Assembly (NCBI GenBank): GCA_013151645.1
Contig: JAADHU010000067.1
Span: 1 to 38,299 of the forward strand
Origin: Gammaproteobacteria bacterium
GTDB taxonomy: Bacteria; Pseudomonadota; Gammaproteobacteria; Steroidobacterales; Woeseiaceae
Length of the DNA: 38,299 nt
Direction of reading: 5' to 3'
The notes under the pieces were generated by a model. That model was not told the DNA's origin. It searched no databases and saw only the letters and a program-made list of their open reading frames with translations. This document shows positions 25,200 to 36,081 of the stretch, piece by piece. Position 1 is the first letter of the stretch; the number at the start of each line of letters is the position of its first letter. The translations under genes were made by a program, and so were the position numbers.

Positions 25200-25556
25200 T
25201 TATCTCTTGATCGGGCGTCTCGGTCCCTTTCGGGTTCGGGCATTTGTCCGTGTGCGTTGCCCGCGCATTGGCAATCCACGTCGATGCCGGATACCGCGAT
25301 AACAACCCAGATCCATCAAGCGCTTGATGTTCATCGAAGTCTCTCGCCGCAAATCACCTTCGACGACAAAGTTTGCAACCGCCGTTCGCAAATTCGCAAC
25401 TTCCGGTTCAGCCAGATCTCTGACCTTGGTTTCCGGTGCGATACCTGCTGCTCCACAAATCTGCTTCGCGCGACTATTGCCGATTCCGTAAATAGCCGTC
25501 AGTGCAATCACGACGTGCTTGTTTACCGGTATATTTATGCCTGATATTCGAGCCAC
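25200..25556 (-). CDS. rpsM: 30S ribosomal protein S13
   Basis: This 118-residue head protein of the small subunit contacts the P-site tRNA and the L5 bridge. It starts [19 protein letters not shown], with the helix-turn-helix motif [13 protein letters not shown] and a basic C-terminus with [13 protein letters not shown]. It lies 18 bp downstream of rpmJ and before the hairpin-containing gap to rpsK. Confidence 0.97.
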   Translation of the reverse strand: MARISGINIPVNKHVVIALTAIYGIGNSRAKQICGAAGIAPETKVRDLAEPEVANLRTAVANFVVEGDLRRETSMNIKRLMDLGCYRGIRHRRGLPMRGQRTRTNARTRKGPRRPIKR

Positions 25557-25574
25557 TAAACTTTACCTTTTCCT

Positions 25575-25688
25575 TTAGCCCTGACGCTGCTTATGGCGAG
25601 CGTCGGTACAGATCACTCGCACAACACCTTTGCGACGAACGATCTTGCAGTTTCTACACATTCTCTTTACTGATGCTCTCACTTTCAT
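25575..25688 (-). CDS. rpmJ: 50S ribosomal protein L36
   Basis: This gene of only 37 codons between secY and rpsM translates as [20 protein letters not shown] followed by a short C-terminal half ending HKQRQG. The C-x2-C plus C and H ligands (C11, C14, C27, H32) make it the zinc-binding form of L36. Position and length are canonical. Confidence 0.96.
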   Translation of the reverse strand: MKVRASVKRMCRNCKIVRRKGVVRVICTDARHKQRQG

Positions 25689-25715
25689 GAGCCTTCTCCA
25701 CTAGTCGCTGACGAA

Positions 25716-27077
25716 TCAGCGAAGCTGTCCACTTCGGCCGTAGTTGCGCAAATTCGCTTTTTGCATCATGCCTTCGTACTGCTGACTCATCGCGTGAGCC
25801 TGCATCTGCTGCATAAAGTCCATCGTCACAACTACCAAAATCAATAACGAGGTTCCACCGAAATTGAACGGAATACTGGGGTAAAACATGCGGAATATTT
25901 CCGGCAACAGACAGACGGCGGCGATATAGAGCGCACCCCAGAATGTCAGTCGCGTCAATACCTTATCGATGTATTCCGCGGTGTGTGCTCCCGGCCGAAT
26001 ACCCGGCACGAAGGCACCCGATCGCTTCAGGTTGTCCGCCGTCTCCTTTGAGTTGAAGACCAGTGCGGTATAGAAGAAGCAAAAGAATATGATCATTGTG
26101 CCGTACAAAATGACGTACACAGGTTGTCCCGGCCCGAGATTTGCGCCGATCGTCTGCAACAGACTCTGAGCGGCGTTCGGCTCCGCTGCCTGTCCGAAAA
26201 ACTGTGCGATGGTGGCCGGGAACATCAGGATACTCGAAGCGAAAATTGGCGGGATGACTCCCGACATATTGATCTTGAACGGCAAGTGCGTGCTCTGCGC
26301 CGCATACATCTTGCGCCCCTGCTGTCGCCTCGCATAATTGACTGTAATCCGTCGTTGCGCGCGCTCCATGTAGACAACGAAGGTCGTCGCCGCGATGCTG
26401 CCGATCAACAACAGGATTGCCGTCGCCGACGACATCTCACCATTGCGCACCAGTTCCGCAGTACCCGCGACTGCCGCCGGCAAGCCCGCAACAATTCCGG
26501 CCAGAATAATCATCGAGATTCCGTTACCAATGCCGCGTTCTGTAATCTGTTCGCCCAGCCACATCAGGAACATGGTGCCCGTCACCAGCGTAATACAGGC
26601 CGTAATCAGGAACGTCGGCCCCGGATTGACCACAACGCCCGCCTGGCTTTGCAGCCACGATGCGGCGGCGATTGACTGGAATAGCGACAGCATCACCGTG
26701 CCGAATCGCGTGTACTGTGTAATTTTTCGTTTCCCCGACTCGCCTTCTTTACGCAACTGCTGCAACGAAGGAACGATCATGCTCGCCATCTGCATGATAA
26801 TCGAGGCAGAAATGTACGGCATGATGCCGAGCGCGAAAATACCAAAACGCGACAACGCGCCACCGGAGAACAAGTTGAACAGCGCAAGCATATTGCCGGC
26901 TTGCTGATCGAAAAACGAGGCCAGCGCCGCCGGGTCGACGCCCGGTACCGGAATAAACGTGCCCGCACGGAAAACAATGAGCGCACCCACTAAAAACGCA
27001 ATGCGTTTTCTGAGTTCGCCCAGCTTGCTCGCCGCTTTCGCTGCGTCTGCCGGATTTTTACCTGGCTTCTTGGCCAT
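25716..27077 (-). CDS. secY: Preprotein translocase subunit SecY
   Basis: The central channel subunit of the SecYEG translocon has 453 residues and ten predicted transmembrane helices. Landmarks are [14 protein letters not shown] after helix 1 and the plug region, [28 protein letters not shown], and the cytoplasmic loop [11 protein letters not shown] chose ATG 27077 (start [17 protein letters not shown]), because the longer frame to 27143 overlaps rplO. It lies in its standard place between rplO and rpmJ. Confidence 0.97.
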   Translation of the reverse strand: MAKKPGKNPADAAKAASKLGELRKRIAFLVGALIVFRAGTFIPVPGVDPAALASFFDQQAGNMLALFNLFSGGALSRFGIFALGIMPYISASIIMQMASMIVPSLQQLRKEGESGKRKITQYTRFGTVMLSLFQSIAAASWLQSQAGVVVNPGPTFLITACITLVTGTMFLMWLGEQITERGIGNGISMIILAGIVAGLPAAVAGTAELVRNGEMSSATAILLLIGSIAATTFVVYMERAQRRITVNYARRQQGRKMYAAQSTHLPFKINMSGVIPPIFASSILMFPATIAQFFGQAAEPNAAQSLLQTIGANLGPGQPVYVILYGTMIIFFCFFYTALVFNSKETADNLKRSGAFVPGIRPGAHTAEYIDKVLTRLTFWGALYIAAVCLLPEIFRMFYPSIPFNFGGTSLLILVVVTMDFMQQMQAHAMSQQYEGMMQKANLRNYGRSGQLR

Positions 27078-27102
27078 GCTGATTCCTGGGTCTTCCTGCC
27101 TG

Positions 27103-27537
27103 TTACTCTTCGACGCTTCCGCCTGCTGCCTCAATCGCAACACGCGCGCCCTTGGTTACCGCCAGGCCCTTGAGCTTGACAGCCTTGTCGAGCGTACCCG
27201 ACAAAATGACTTTGACCTTCGATACCTTTGCCGGTACCAGGTGAGCCTTTTTCAATACTTCCAGATCGATCACGTCTGCAGTCGGCAGTGCGAGCTCATG
27301 CAAACGAAGCTCCGCGCTATTCGCTGCCATACGCGAATTGAAGCCGACTTTCGGCAATCGACGCTGCAGTGGCATCTGGCCACCTTCAAAACCGACCTTG
27401 TGATAACCACCGGAACGGGCGTGCTGCCCCTTCTGACCGCGACCACAGGTTTTGCCCTGACCAGCCGAGTGTCCTCGCCCTCGTCGCTTGGCGACACTTT
27501 TTGCGCCTTTACCCGGCGATAATGTATTCAGACGCAT
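27103..27537 (-). CDS. rplO: 50S ribosomal protein L15
   Basis: The 144-residue protein has the glycine/arginine-rich N-terminal extension [19 protein letters not shown] that penetrates 23S rRNA, followed by [17 protein letters not shown]. The C-terminal domain ends [15 protein letters not shown]. It directly abuts rpmD: the rpmD stop is 1 bp away. Confidence 0.97.
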   Translation of the reverse strand: MRLNTLSPGKGAKSVAKRRGRGHSAGQGKTCGRGQKGQHARSGGYHKVGFEGGQMPLQRRLPKVGFNSRMAANSAELRLHELALPTADVIDLEVLKKAHLVPAKVSKVKVILSGTLDKAVKLKGLAVTKGARVAIEAAGGSVEE

Positions 27538-27538
27538 G

Positions 27539-27727
27539 TCAAACTTCCTCTACCGAGACGAGATACGACACTTTGTTGATCATGCCGCGATTCTCAGGCG
27601 TATCCACTACGGTTACGCTCTGGCGAATTTTTTTCAAACCCAAACCCGCAACACAGGCACGGTGCGTTTTTAGCCGACCAAAACGGCTTTTTAGGAGCGT
27701 TACTTTCAACATCTTCTGCGTTGCCAT
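27539..27727 (-). CDS. rpmD: 50S ribosomal protein L30
   Basis: The 62-residue protein has the L30 core [20 protein letters not shown] followed by [10 protein letters not shown] and [18 protein letters not shown]. It lies between rpsE and rplO in the spc block; the start ATG is at 27727. Confidence 0.96.
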   Translation of the reverse strand: MATQKMLKVTLLKSRFGRLKTHRACVAGLGLKKIRQSVTVVDTPENRGMINKVSYLVSVEEV

Positions 27728-27759
27728 CGTTCTAATTCTCTATTAACACTCTGGCCCGA

Positions 27760-28266
27760 TCAGGCCAGAATTTCCTTAATCTTCTTGCCACGTTTCGCGG
27801 CGATCTGCCGCGGCGAATGAATCTGATCGAGCGCCGAAATAGTTGCGCGTACGACGTTGATCGGATTTCGCGATCCGTAACTCTTCGCAAGGACGTTGCG
27901 AACACCGGCACATTCGAAGACCGCGCGCATGGCGCCGCCTGCAATAATTCCGGTACCTTCAGAGGCCGGCTGCATGTACACATAAGTCGCACCATGACGA
28001 CCCTTTTTCGCGTATTGCAGCGTGTCATTCGTCAGGTGAACCTTGATCATGTTATTGCGTGCCGCCTGCATCGCTTTCTGAATGGCGATCGGCACTTCGC
28101 GTGCCTTGCCATAGCCGAATCCAACCCGCCCGTTGCCATCACCAACAACAGTCAAGGCAGTAAAGCCGAACTGACGCCCACCCTTTACGACCTTCGCTAC
28201 ACGATTGACAGTGACCAACTTCTCCAGAAAGTCGTCTGTGTTCGGTCCTCGTTCCATTCTTGCCAT
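27760..28266 (-). CDS. rpsE: 30S ribosomal protein S5
   Basis: This 168-residue protein is involved in decoding fidelity and mRNA unwinding at the entry channel. It contains the double-stranded-RNA-binding-type region [20 protein letters not shown] and [19 protein letters not shown], then the second domain with [20 protein letters not shown]. It lies in canonical position after rplR. Confidence 0.97.
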   Translation of the reverse strand: MARMERGPNTDDFLEKLVTVNRVAKVVKGGRQFGFTALTVVGDGNGRVGFGYGKAREVPIAIQKAMQAARNNMIKVHLTNDTLQYAKKGRHGATYVYMQPASEGTGIIAGGAMRAVFECAGVRNVLAKSYGSRNPINVVRATISALDQIHSPRQIAAKRGKKIKEILA

Positions 28267-28312
28267 AACTTGATCCTGGTCGTCCCACTACGGGATACCT
28301 AGTAATTCCTGC

Positions 28313-28672
28313 TTAAAATTTCAAACCCGCTTCACGAGCGGCATCGGCCAGCGCCATAACGCGACCGTGATAACGAAAACCCGATCGATCGAACGCGACG
28401 GTATCGATTCCTGCTGCTTTCGCTTTTTCGGCGATTCTCGCACCGACAATCGCAGCCGCGGCAATGTTTCCCGTGCACTTGGTGCCCTTGCGAACGTCTT
28501 TTTCAACGGTCGACGCAGACGCCATAACCGTGCCGCCATCCGGCCCGATGATTTGTGCATAAATGTGCCGTGGCGTGCGATGAACGCTAAGGCGATTCAC
28601 AGCCAGCTCTGAGATCTTTGCGCGTACCTTTCTGGCGCGGCGCAAGCGATTTTGTTTCTTATCCAGTTTCAT
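28313..28672 (-). CDS. rplR: 50S ribosomal protein L18
   Basis: This 119-residue 5S rRNA-binding protein has a basic N-terminus ([16 protein letters not shown]), [16 protein letters not shown] and the C-terminal [20 protein letters not shown]. It lies between rplF and rpsE. Confidence 0.97.
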   Translation of the reverse strand: MKLDKKQNRLRRARKVRAKISELAVNRLSVHRTPRHIYAQIIGPDGGTVMASASTVEKDVRKGTKCTGNIAAAAIVGARIAEKAKAAGIDTVAFDRSGFRYHGRVMALADAAREAGLKF

Positions 28673-28711
28673 TATCGTCTCGAATAAATAATTAACGCAC
28701 TACGCGCAGAT

Positions 28712-29245
28712 TTATTTCTTCTTCGCTTCCTTCATAACAACGTGTTCACCGGCATATCGCACACCTTTGCCTTTATAAGGCTCCGGCGGGCGAAAGCGTC
28801 GAATATCGGCGGCTACGCCACCTACTCGCTGCTTGTCTGTGCCGCTGACAACGATTTCGGTCTGACTGGGCGTCTCAACAGTAATGCCCTCAGGTACGTC
28901 AAAGACGACCGGGTGTGAGAAGCCGAGCGTCAAATTGAGCGTCCTGCCCTGTGCCTGGGCCCGATAGCCAACCCCAACCAGTTCCAGCTTTTTCTCGAAT
29001 CCTGCCGTAATGCCACGCACCATATTCGCAAGCAGTGCTCGCGTCGTACCCGCCATTGCGGTTGAAAAACGTGAGCCTGAACGCGCCTTGACAGAAAGCA
29101 TATTTTCTTCCTGCGAAAGCTCAATCTCTGAATTCAAATCCAGCGATAACGTGCCTTTCGGCCCCTTCATGGTCACCGTCGACCCGCTCAGGCTGTAATC
29201 CACACCCTTAACGATTTCAACAGGTTCTTTTGCAACTCTGGACAT
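28712..29245 (-). CDS. rplF: 50S ribosomal protein L6
   Basis: The 177-residue protein has two tandem L6 folds. The C-terminal rRNA-binding signature is [19 protein letters not shown]. The N-terminus is [18 protein letters not shown]. It lies near the factor-binding site of the large subunit and in canonical order between rpsH and rplR. Confidence 0.97.
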   Translation of the reverse strand: MSRVAKEPVEIVKGVDYSLSGSTVTMKGPKGTLSLDLNSEIELSQEENMLSVKARSGSRFSTAMAGTTRALLANMVRGITAGFEKKLELVGVGYRAQAQGRTLNLTLGFSHPVVFDVPEGITVETPSQTEIVVSGTDKQRVGGVAADIRRFRPPEPYKGKGVRYAGEHVVMKEAKKK

Positions 29246-29277
29246 AATTGTGTCTCGTTCGATAGGAATTCAATGCA

Positions 29278-29673
29278 TCAGGAAACGACGCAAAGAACCT
29301 CACCACCAATACCCTTCTCTCTTGCTTGCCGATCACTCATGACGCCCGCTGACGTCGAAACGATGGCAACACCCAGTCCACCCAAAACCTTGGGCATGTC
29401 TTCTTTGCCCCGATAAATTCGCAGGCCCGGTTTGCTTACACGATCGATCTTTTCAATCACCGGCAAACCTTCAAAATACTTGAGTTCAATCGTAAGTTCG
29501 CTTTTCACTTCGCCGCTTTCGGTCGAGAAATCCGTAATGTATCCCTCTTCCTTCAGCACCTTCGCCAGCGCAACCTTAGCGCCCGATGAAGGCATCGAAA
29601 CGTTTACCTTGTTCGCTCGCTGTCCATTACGTATGCGTGTCAGCATGTCAGCGATTGGGTCAGTCATACTCAT
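29278..29673 (-). CDS. rpsH: 30S ribosomal protein S8
   Basis: This 131-residue central-domain 16S rRNA-binding protein starts [18 protein letters not shown] and ends with the signature [20 protein letters not shown]. In E. coli S8 represses the spc operon by binding mRNA near rplE; I could not identify a convincing mimic site here. Confidence 0.97.
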   Translation of the reverse strand: MSMTDPIADMLTRIRNGQRANKVNVSMPSSGAKVALAKVLKEEGYITDFSTESGEVKSELTIELKYFEGLPVIEKIDRVSKPGLRIYRGKEDMPKVLGGLGVAIVSTSAGVMSDRQAREKGIGGEVLCVVS

Positions 29674-29686
29674 AATTCTTCTCCGC

Positions 29687-29992
29687 CTACCAGCTTGCCT
29701 TCGTCAGCCCCGGAATTTCACCGTTCATCGCAGCTTCCCGAAGTTTGTTACGGCCAAGGCCGAACTTGCTATAAACGCCGTGTGGGCGGCCCGTGATCGA
29801 ACAGCGGTTTCGCTGACGAGACGGACTGGCATCGCGCGGCATCGCGTTAAGCTTCTCCTGCGCAACCGCCCGATCGTCGTCGCTGGTATTTATGTTGTGA
29901 ATAGTCGCTTTCAGTGCCGCGCGTCGCGTGGCGTATCGTTTCACTAACTTCGTACGCTTGGTCTCTCGCGCAATCATCGACTTCTTAGCCAT
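29687..29992 (-). CDS. rpsN: 30S ribosomal protein S14
   Basis: The 101-residue long form of S14 lacks the CxxC zinc ribbon, as in E. coli. It has [20 protein letters not shown] and a C-terminal [13 protein letters not shown]. It lies between rplE and rpsH. Confidence 0.97.
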   Translation of the reverse strand: MAKKSMIARETKRTKLVKRYATRRAALKATIHNINTSDDDRAVAQEKLNAMPRDASPSRQRNRCSITGRPHGVYSKFGLGRNKLREAAMNGEIPGLTKASW

Positions 29993-30003
29993 AATTCAGT
30001 TCT

Positions 30004-30546
30004 CTACTTCTTCTTAAAGGGGAAGCTGAACGCTTCCAGAAGCGCCCGGCCTTCATCCGCATTGCGAGCCGTGGTCGAAATGGTGATATCCATGCCGCGA
30101 ATCGTATCAATATCGTCGTAATTGATTTCCGGGAAGATAATTTGCTCGGTAACACCCATGCTGTAATTGCCCTGGCGATCGAAGGATTTCGGATTCAGAC
30201 CGCGAAAGTCGCGAATACGCGGAATAGCAATCGTCACGAGCCGATCGAGAAATTCATACATCCGTTCACGCCGCAAAGTCACTTTGCAACCGATCGGATA
30301 GCCGTCACGAATCTTGAAACCGGCAACAGACTTTCTGGCCAGCGTCTTGACGGGTTTTTGTCCGGCAATCTGCTGCATATCCTTCAACGCATGATCCAGT
30401 ACCTTTTTATCGGCCACAGCCTCACCCACACCCATATTCAGCGTGATCTTTGTGATGCGCGGTACCTGCATCGTGTTTTCCAGACCCAGTTTTTTCTGAA
30501 TCTGCTCACACAATTCGGCGCGATATTTTTCCTGCAATCTAGCCAT
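30004..30546 (-). CDS. rplE: 50S ribosomal protein L5
   Basis: This 180-residue 5S rRNA-binding protein has the N-terminal [20 protein letters not shown], then [15 protein letters not shown], and the C-terminal [19 protein letters not shown]. The 79-bp gap to rplX upstream is among the larger ones in this block and is A/T-rich near the start of rplE's leader. Confidence 0.97.
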   Translation of the reverse strand: MARLQEKYRAELCEQIQKKLGLENTMQVPRITKITLNMGVGEAVADKKVLDHALKDMQQIAGQKPVKTLARKSVAGFKIRDGYPIGCKVTLRRERMYEFLDRLVTIAIPRIRDFRGLNPKSFDRQGNYSMGVTEQIIFPEINYDDIDTIRGMDITISTTARNADEGRALLEAFSFPFKKK

Positions 30547-30625
30547 TTCTTAACCCTGATTCTGTCGGTGGCGATACCTGCTCAATTCAACGAGCGCTCT
30601 CGACACTGCATATTCCTCTATAACT

Positions 30626-30943
30626 CTATATGTCGACCGTTTCGCCGTTCGACCGAAAAATCCGTTCTTTCGCACCATCTTCAGAGACACGAAAACCAAC
30701 GCGATCACCCTTCTTGGTCTTCGGATTGAAAATCAACACATTCGAAATGTCGATTGGCATCGCCTTGTCGATGATTCCGCCCTCAATACCTGCATTGGGG
30801 TTCGGTTTCGTGTGCTTCTTTGCAATATTGATGCCTTCCACCAGGACGCGCTGATCGTCAAAGATCTGCAGGACAGTGCCTCGTCGACCCTTGTCCTTGC
30901 CCGTGGTGACGATCACTTCATCGCCTTGTTTAATCTTATTCAT
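30626..30943 (-). CDS. rplX: 50S ribosomal protein L24
   Basis: This 105-residue assembly-initiator protein carries the KOW motif [20 protein letters not shown] near the N-terminus, followed by [21 protein letters not shown]. It lies between rplN and rplE. Confidence 0.97.
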   Translation of the reverse strand: MNKIKQGDEVIVTTGKDKGRRGTVLQIFDDQRVLVEGINIAKKHTKPNPNAGIEGGIIDKAMPIDISNVLIFNPKTKKGDRVGFRVSEDGAKERIFRSNGETVDI

Positions 30944-30967
30944 CTTGACTACCGTTCTACCTGCCGC

Positions 30968-31336
30968 CTAAAGAACTTCAGGCGCCAACGAAATAATTTT
31001 CATGAACTGATTGGTTCGCAGCTCACGCGTTACTGGTCCGAAAATACGGGTCCCGATTGGCTCAAGTCGTGCATTCAACAAGACAGCAGCATTGCCGTCA
31101 AAGCGAATCAGCGAGCCGTCTTTTCGCCGTACACCCTTGCGGGTCCTCACGACGACGGCACTGTAAATCTCGCCCTTTTTAACCTTGCCGCGCGGAATGG
31201 CGTCCTTGACGCTGACCTTGATCACATCACCCACAGCGGCATAACGACGCTTCGAGCCGCCGAGTACCTTTATGCACTGCACGCGTCTCGCACCCGAATT
31301 ATCGGCCGCATCAAGAACTGTTTGCATTTGAATCAT
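30968..31336 (-). CDS. rplN: 50S ribosomal protein L14
   Basis: The 122-residue protein starts [20 protein letters not shown] and contains [20 protein letters not shown] and the C-terminal [20 protein letters not shown]. It forms intersubunit contacts. It lies between rpsQ and rplX. Confidence 0.97.
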   Translation of the reverse strand: MIQMQTVLDAADNSGARRVQCIKVLGGSKRRYAAVGDVIKVSVKDAIPRGKVKKGEIYSAVVVRTRKGVRRKDGSLIRFDGNAAVLLNARLEPIGTRIFGPVTRELRTNQFMKIISLAPEVL

Positions 31337-31383
31337 GGTTCTTTTCCGTCAATCAAGTTTTATTTCGCATTCAGGCCCGACAC

Positions 31384-31665
31384 CTAACTTCCCGCCGAGC
31401 GCTCGATGATGTTCACTACTGTCCAGGACTTGTTCTTCGAGATTGGTCGGCATTCGCTGATAGCGACGCGATCACCCTCGTTGCATTCGTTGTTGGCATC
31501 ATGCGCCATAACCCTGGACGTACGGCGAATGTACTTTCCATACATCGGATGCTTGATCAACCGCTCGATCGCGACCGATACCGACTTGTCCATTTTATTG
31601 CTGACGACACGACCAACGACGGTGCGTTGGCTTTTCTCATCAGTTGCTACAACTTCTTCGCTCAT
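31384..31665 (-). CDS. rpsQ: 30S ribosomal protein S17
   Basis: The 93-residue protein has the OB-fold signature [18 protein letters not shown] and ends near [15 protein letters not shown]. The N-terminus ([15 protein letters not shown]) is several residues longer than in E. coli. It overlaps the rpmC stop by 4 bases. Confidence 0.96.
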   Translation of the reverse strand: MSEEVVATDEKSQRTVVGRVVSNKMDKSVSVAIERLIKHPMYGKYIRRTSRVMAHDANNECNEGDRVAISECRPISKNKSWTVVNIIERSAGS

Positions 31666-31868
31666 TTGCTTGCTTCCTGTCGCCCGAGCTCATTCATGAT
31701 GGTCTTGACCCTCGCAATGTTCCTGCGGACCCGACTTTGCTCACTGTTCCTGGTCAACTCACCGGTCGCCTGCTGCATGCGCAAATTAAACTGCTCGCGC
31801 CGCAGAACCACCAATTCCTCGTCCAGCTCTTGCCTGGATTTCGATCGCAGATCACTCGCTTTCATCAC
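31662..31868 (-). CDS. rpmC: 50S ribosomal protein L29
   Basis: The 68-residue helical-hairpin protein at the peptide exit tunnel has [20 protein letters not shown] and [19 protein letters not shown]. Both ends overlap neighbours by 4 bases (rplP upstream, rpsQ downstream), suggesting tight translational coupling of the three genes. Confidence 0.96.
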   Translation of the reverse strand: MMKASDLRSKSRQELDEELVVLRREQFNLRMQQATGELTRNSEQSRVRRNIARVKTIMNELGRQEASK

Positions 31869-32278
31869 ATCACCTGTCGCGCAACAAACGCGGTCTGAAA
31901 CGGCAGCTTGGCGGCAGCCAGTCTAAATGCCTCACGCGCCACCTCTTCGGTCACGCCTTCCATCTCATACAACATACGCCCAGGCTGAACCTGGCAAACC
32001 CAGTACTCGACATTACCCTTGCCCTTGCCCTGGCGAACCTCCAAAGGCTTTTTCGAAATCGGCTTGTCCGGAAAGACACGAATCCAGATCTTGCCACCGC
32101 GTTTGATGTAACGCGTCATCGCGCGACGAGCCGCCTCAATCTGGCGTGCAGTCAGCCGACCGCGCCCGATTGCTTTCAGACCGAATTCTCCGAATGACAC
32201 CGAACTGCCACGATGCGCGAGGCCGCGATTGCGACCTTTCATCTGCTTCCGAAATTTAGTTCTCTTGGGCTGTAACAT
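31865..32278 (-). CDS. rplP: 50S ribosomal protein L16
   Basis: The 137-residue protein near the A-site has [19 protein letters not shown] at its start, [20 protein letters not shown] in the middle and [20 protein letters not shown] near its end. It lies 12 bp downstream of rpsC. Confidence 0.97.
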   Translation of the reverse strand: MLQPKRTKFRKQMKGRNRGLAHRGSSVSFGEFGLKAIGRGRLTARQIEAARRAMTRYIKRGGKIWIRVFPDKPISKKPLEVRQGKGKGNVEYWVCQVQPGRMLYEMEGVTEEVAREAFRLAAAKLPFQTAFVARQVM

Positions 32279-32290
32279 CTCTCTTGTCCT

Positions 32291-32980
32291 TTAACGCGCG
32301 CCGGTCGCCGTTTCCTTGGAATCGGCTGCTGCCACGTCGGGCCTGTCAAATACTTCACCCTTGAATATCCAGACCTTTACGCCAATGATTCCGTAAGTCG
32401 TATTTGCCTCAGCCAGACCGTAGTCGATATCGGCGCGCAGTGTATGCAGCGGAACACGACCTTCGTGATACCACTCTGATCGGGCGATTTCCGCGCCATT
32501 CAGACGCCCGCCGACCTTCACCTTGATACCTTCAGCACCAACACGCATCGTATTGGTTACGGCACGTTTCATCGCACGCCGAAACATAACGCGACGCTCG
32601 AGCTGCTGTGCGATGCCCTCTGCAACCAGTTGCGCGTCAAGTTCCGGCTTACGTACTTCAGAAATATTGATGCGTACGTCGCCGATAGGCATATTCAGTT
32701 GTTTCGCGACGCCGGCTCGGAGCTTCTCGATATCTTCGCCCTTCTTGCCGATGACGATTCCGGGGCGGGCTGTCATTATTGTGATATTGGCCTTTTTTGC
32801 CGGCCGCTCGATATCGATACGACTTACTGATGCATCCTTCAGCTTTTTCTTGATGTAGGTGCGCACCAGGAAATCACCGTGTATGAATCCCGGAAATGCT
32901 TTCGAATTTGCATACCACTTGGACGACCAGTCCTTGACAATGCCTAAACGAATACCGATTGGATGTACTTTCTGACCCAT
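32291..32980 (-). CDS. rpsC: 30S ribosomal protein S3
   Basis: This 229-residue mRNA-entry protein has the start [20 protein letters not shown], a type II KH domain with the GxxG-like [15 protein letters not shown], and the C-terminal domain with [19 protein letters not shown]. It lies between rplV and rplP. Confidence 0.98.
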   Translation of the reverse strand: MGQKVHPIGIRLGIVKDWSSKWYANSKAFPGFIHGDFLVRTYIKKKLKDASVSRIDIERPAKKANITIMTARPGIVIGKKGEDIEKLRAGVAKQLNMPIGDVRINISEVRKPELDAQLVAEGIAQQLERRVMFRRAMKRAVTNTMRVGAEGIKVKVGGRLNGAEIARSEWYHEGRVPLHTLRADIDYGLAEANTTYGIIGVKVWIFKGEVFDRPDVAAADSKETATGAR

Positions 32981-32990
32981 ATTTTTCTCT

Positions 32991-33323
32991 TTACTCGTCG
33001 CCTACGCGAATTGTAATGTGGCTGTTCCGTTTGATAATCCGAGTGCCCCGGCCCTTCGCCCGTGCACGATGACGGCCCAAAGTCGGTGCAATGTTTACCT
33101 CGACAGTGGATACCTTCAGTTCATCGATATCCGCGCCGTGATTGTGCTCGGCGTTGGCAATCGCCGACTCGAGTACCTTTTTTACGATCTGTGCACTTTT
33201 CTTCGGCGTAAAACTCAGCGCTCTAAGTGCGTCGTCGACTTTCTTGCCGCGAATTTCGTCGGCCATAAGGCGAACCTTCTGCGGCGAAATTCTTGCGTAT
33301 CGTAGTGTTGCTGCAACCTGCAT
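32991..33323 (-). CDS. rplV: 50S ribosomal protein L22
   Basis: This 110-residue exit-tunnel protein contains [20 protein letters not shown] and the beta-hairpin loop region [20 protein letters not shown] that lines the tunnel constriction. It lies 16 bp downstream of rpsS. Confidence 0.97.
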   Translation of the reverse strand: MQVAATLRYARISPQKVRLMADEIRGKKVDDALRALSFTPKKSAQIVKKVLESAIANAEHNHGADIDELKVSTVEVNIAPTLGRHRARAKGRGTRIIKRNSHITIRVGDE

Positions 33324-33339
33324 GATGACTCCTTAAGCT

Positions 33340-33609
33340 CTAGGTCTTCCGGCCACCGGAATGACCTCTGAACGTGCGGGTTACCGCGAACTCACCAAGC
33401 TTCTGGCCGACCATATTTTCAGATATCAGAACGGGCACGTGCTGACGACCGTTATGGATAGCGATCGTTAATCCAACCATATTCGGCAACACCATTGAAC
33501 GACGCGACCACGTCTTAATGGGCCGTCGGTCATTTTTTGCTGCCGACGCTGCAACCTTTTTTGCAAGGTGCGAGTCTACAAACGGGCCTTTCCTGACTGA
33601 ACGTGGCAC
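33340..33609 (-). CDS. rpsS: 30S ribosomal protein S19
   Basis: The 89-residue head protein starts [19 protein letters not shown], with [20 protein letters not shown] and the C-terminal [18 protein letters not shown]. It is separated from rplB by 52 bp. Confidence 0.97.
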   Translation of the reverse strand: MPRSVRKGPFVDSHLAKKVAASAAKNDRRPIKTWSRRSMVLPNMVGLTIAIHNGRQHVPVLISENMVGQKLGEFAVTRTFRGHSGGRKT

Positions 33610-33661
33610 TACCAGTTCCTCTCTTTGATGTCTTTACGCATTAAGTGCATAACGACGTTAA

Positions 33662-34492
33662 CTATTTGCGCTTCTTGCGGCGACGAACAATCATATTGTC
33701 CGTACGCTTGTTGGAACGCGTTTTGTATCCCTTGGTCGGCGTGCCCCACGGGCTTACCGGGTGACGACCGCCCGAGGTACGACCTTCGCCACCACCGTGC
33801 GGATGATCAACCGGATTCATCGCAACACCGCGCACGGTTGGGCGAACGCCTCTCCAGCGCGTCGCACCGGCCTTGCCCAGCTTGCGCAGGTTATGTTCGC
33901 CGTGACCGACCTCGCCGATTGTGGCGCGACAATTGGTGTGAATCTTGCGCATTTCGCCCGAACGCAGTCGAACGGTAACGTAGACACCTTCCCGCGCTGC
34001 GAGCTGGGCCACGCCTCCGGCAGACCGCACCAGTTGCCCGCCCTTGCCAGGCTTCATTTCAATATTGTGAATCAGTGTGCCGACCGGAATGCTACGCAAC
34101 GGCATTGCGTTGCCCGGCTTGATCGCTACATCGTCTCCGCTTACAACGGCTGCACCCGCTGCAACGCCTTTCGGCGCGAGAATGTAACGGCGCTCACCAT
34201 CGGCGTATTTGATCAACGCCAGATGTGCACTACGATTCGGGTCGTACTCAAGTCTCTCAACAACACCTGGCACGCCGTCTTTATCACGCTTGAAATCGAC
34301 CAGACGATAGCGCTGCTTGTGCCCGCCACCTTGATGGCGAACCGTTATGCGTCCCGTGTTATTTCGGCCACCGGACTTCGACTTTTTAGCGATCAACCCA
34401 CTAAAAGGCTTGCCTTTGTGCAATCCCGGCGTTTTGACCGCGACCTGGAATCGGCGGCCGGCGGAAGTCGGTTTGGATTTGTGTAATGACAT
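33662..34492 (-). CDS. rplB: 50S ribosomal protein L2
   Basis: This 276-residue protein is essential for subunit joining and peptidyl transfer. The N-terminal OB domain includes [20 protein letters not shown]; the SH3-like domain and C-terminal loop include [20 protein letters not shown], with the conserved histidine of the HPHGGGEG motif present. It lies between rplW and rpsS. Confidence 0.98.
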   Translation of the reverse strand: MSLHKSKPTSAGRRFQVAVKTPGLHKGKPFSGLIAKKSKSGGRNNTGRITVRHQGGGHKQRYRLVDFKRDKDGVPGVVERLEYDPNRSAHLALIKYADGERRYILAPKGVAAGAAVVSGDDVAIKPGNAMPLRSIPVGTLIHNIEMKPGKGGQLVRSAGGVAQLAAREGVYVTVRLRSGEMRKIHTNCRATIGEVGHGEHNLRKLGKAGATRWRGVRPTVRGVAMNPVDHPHGGGEGRTSGGRHPVSPWGTPTKGYKTRSNKRTDNMIVRRRKKRK

Positions 34493-34517
34493 ATTCTCTT
34501 ACCGTATTCTCTGGCCG

Positions 34518-34826
34518 TTAGTCCGTGCCAAGAAAGTCGATCCGACTATCCGGAGCGAGCTTCACGTAGGCTTTCTTCCAATTGACACGACGGCCTTTCG
34601 TCTGCCCGTGGCGTTTGACCTTGCCCTTGCAGTTAACCACCGTGACTGCGTCGACCTTGACTTCGAAAAGTAACTCTACGGCCTGACGAATCTCTTTTTT
34701 ATCTGCATCCGTACGTACCTTGAAAACAATTTGATTGTTTTCTTCGGCGACGACGGTGCTCTTTTCCGACATGTGCGGGCCGTAAAGCACCGTCATTAGT
34801 CGTTCCTGGCGGGCAGCGATACTCAT
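34518..34826 (-). CDS. rplW: 50S ribosomal protein L23
   Basis: This 102-residue exit-tunnel rim protein is a docking site for SRP and trigger factor. It contains [20 protein letters not shown] and [20 protein letters not shown]. It overlaps the rplD stop by 4 bases. Confidence 0.96.
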   Translation of the reverse strand: MSIAARQERLMTVLYGPHMSEKSTVVAEENNQIVFKVRTDADKKEIRQAVELLFEVKVDAVTVVNCKGKVKRHGQTKGRRVNWKKAYVKLAPDSRIDFLGTD

Positions 34827-35425
34827 GAAAGACGCTCCTCAATCAGCTTTAACGCCGGCAATGTGATCAGCACTTTCTCGAATCGCATCAGCACAACAGG
34901 GTCAATCGAACCCGCATCGCAAATGCCGACATTGGGCAGGTTGCGCGCCGACAAGAAAACTTTTTCGTCGAATGCTTCGTTAACAATCAATACATTATCA
35001 ACGCCGTTTGATTTCAGCAGCGCCGCCATCTCTTTGGTCTTTGGCGCCTTCAATTCAATCGACTCGGTGACAACCAGGCGGTCCTGACGAACCAGCTCGG
35101 AGAACAACGATCGCAGCGCGGCGCGGTACATCTTACGATTAACCTTCTGGCTAAAATCGCGTGGTCGAGCAGCGAACGTGCGGCCACCGCCCACCCATAT
35201 CGGGCTGCGAATCGTACCTGCACGTGCGCGACCAGTGCCTTTCTGCCGCCAGGGCTTTGCCCCGCCGCCACGAACCTGCGAGCGATTTTTCTGCGCTTTA
35301 GTACCGGCACGACCGCCGGCAAGAAACGCAGATACCACCTGATGAATCAGCGGCTCGTTAAATTTTACGTCGAAGGCGCTGTCTGCGACATCAACCGATC
35401 CGGAACCCTGCATCTTCAATTTCAT
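34823..35425 (-). CDS. rplD: 50S ribosomal protein L4
   Basis: This 200-residue protein has the long tunnel loop [20 protein letters not shown] and [20 protein letters not shown]. In E. coli L4 also represses the S10 operon by acting on the leader RNA upstream of rpsJ. Here the only long leader-like region is between rpsJ and rplC (36082-36424), so any L4 autocontrol would spare rpsJ and tuf. Confidence 0.97.
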   Translation of the reverse strand: MKLKMQGSGSVDVADSAFDVKFNEPLIHQVVSAFLAGGRAGTKAQKNRSQVRGGGAKPWRQKGTGRARAGTIRSPIWVGGGRTFAARPRDFSQKVNRKMYRAALRSLFSELVRQDRLVVTESIELKAPKTKEMAALLKSNGVDNVLIVNEAFDEKVFLSARNLPNVGICDAGSIDPVVLMRFEKVLITLPALKLIEERLS

Positions 35426-36081
35426 GATGCGGCTCTCTTGTTGCGATATTTCACGGCCGGCTGAACCACTACGCGACTGCCTTTGTGTCCCGGCACCGCA
35501 CCCTTGATCAATAACAGGTTGCGGTCTGTATCGACGCGCACGACTTCGAGGTTTTGCGCCGTTCGACGCACGTTGCCCATATGGCCGGACATTTTCTTAC
35601 CCTTGAAGACACGACCTGGCGTCTGGTTCTGGCCGATTGAGCCAGGCGCACGATGCGCCAGTGAGTTGCCGTGGGTGGCATCCTGCATATGGAAATTCCA
35701 TCGCTTGATGACACCGGCAAATCCCTTACCGATCGTGGTGCCAATGACGTCCACTTTCTGACCTTCCGCGAATATATCGACCTTGAATTCACCGCCCAGT
35801 TCGAATTCGCTGTCATCGCTATCGTCGAGACGAAACTCGCACATAAGGTCGCCAGCTTCCACCTTCGCCGCCGCAAAATGGCCGGCCGCAGGTTTGCTCA
35901 CGCGGGACGCTTTCTTGCTGCCAGCAGAAACCTGCAGCGCACGATAGCCGTCGTTCTCCACGGTCTTTACCTGTGTGATCAGGTTTGGTTGTGCCTCAAT
36001 CACGGTGACTGGAATCGAAATTCCGTCTTCCGTAAAGACACGTGTCATGCCGCATTTGCGGCCAACAAGACCCATTGTCAT
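35422..36081 (-). CDS. rplC: 50S ribosomal protein L3
   Basis: The 219-residue protein near the peptidyl transferase centre starts [20 protein letters not shown]. The loop [20 protein letters not shown] contains the glutamine that PrmB methylates in E. coli. The ATG follows GAGAGG. It is the first gene after the 565-bp gap and appears to have its own promoter at 36430-36457. Confidence 0.97.
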   Translation of the reverse strand: MTMGLVGRKCGMTRVFTEDGISIPVTVIEAQPNLITQVKTVENDGYRALQVSAGSKKASRVSKPAAGHFAAAKVEAGDLMCEFRLDDSDDSEFELGGEFKVDIFAEGQKVDVIGTTIGKGFAGVIKRWNFHMQDATHGNSLAHRAPGSIGQNQTPGRVFKGKKMSGHMGNVRRTAQNLEVVRVDTDRNLLLIKGAVPGHKGSRVVVQPAVKYRNKRAAS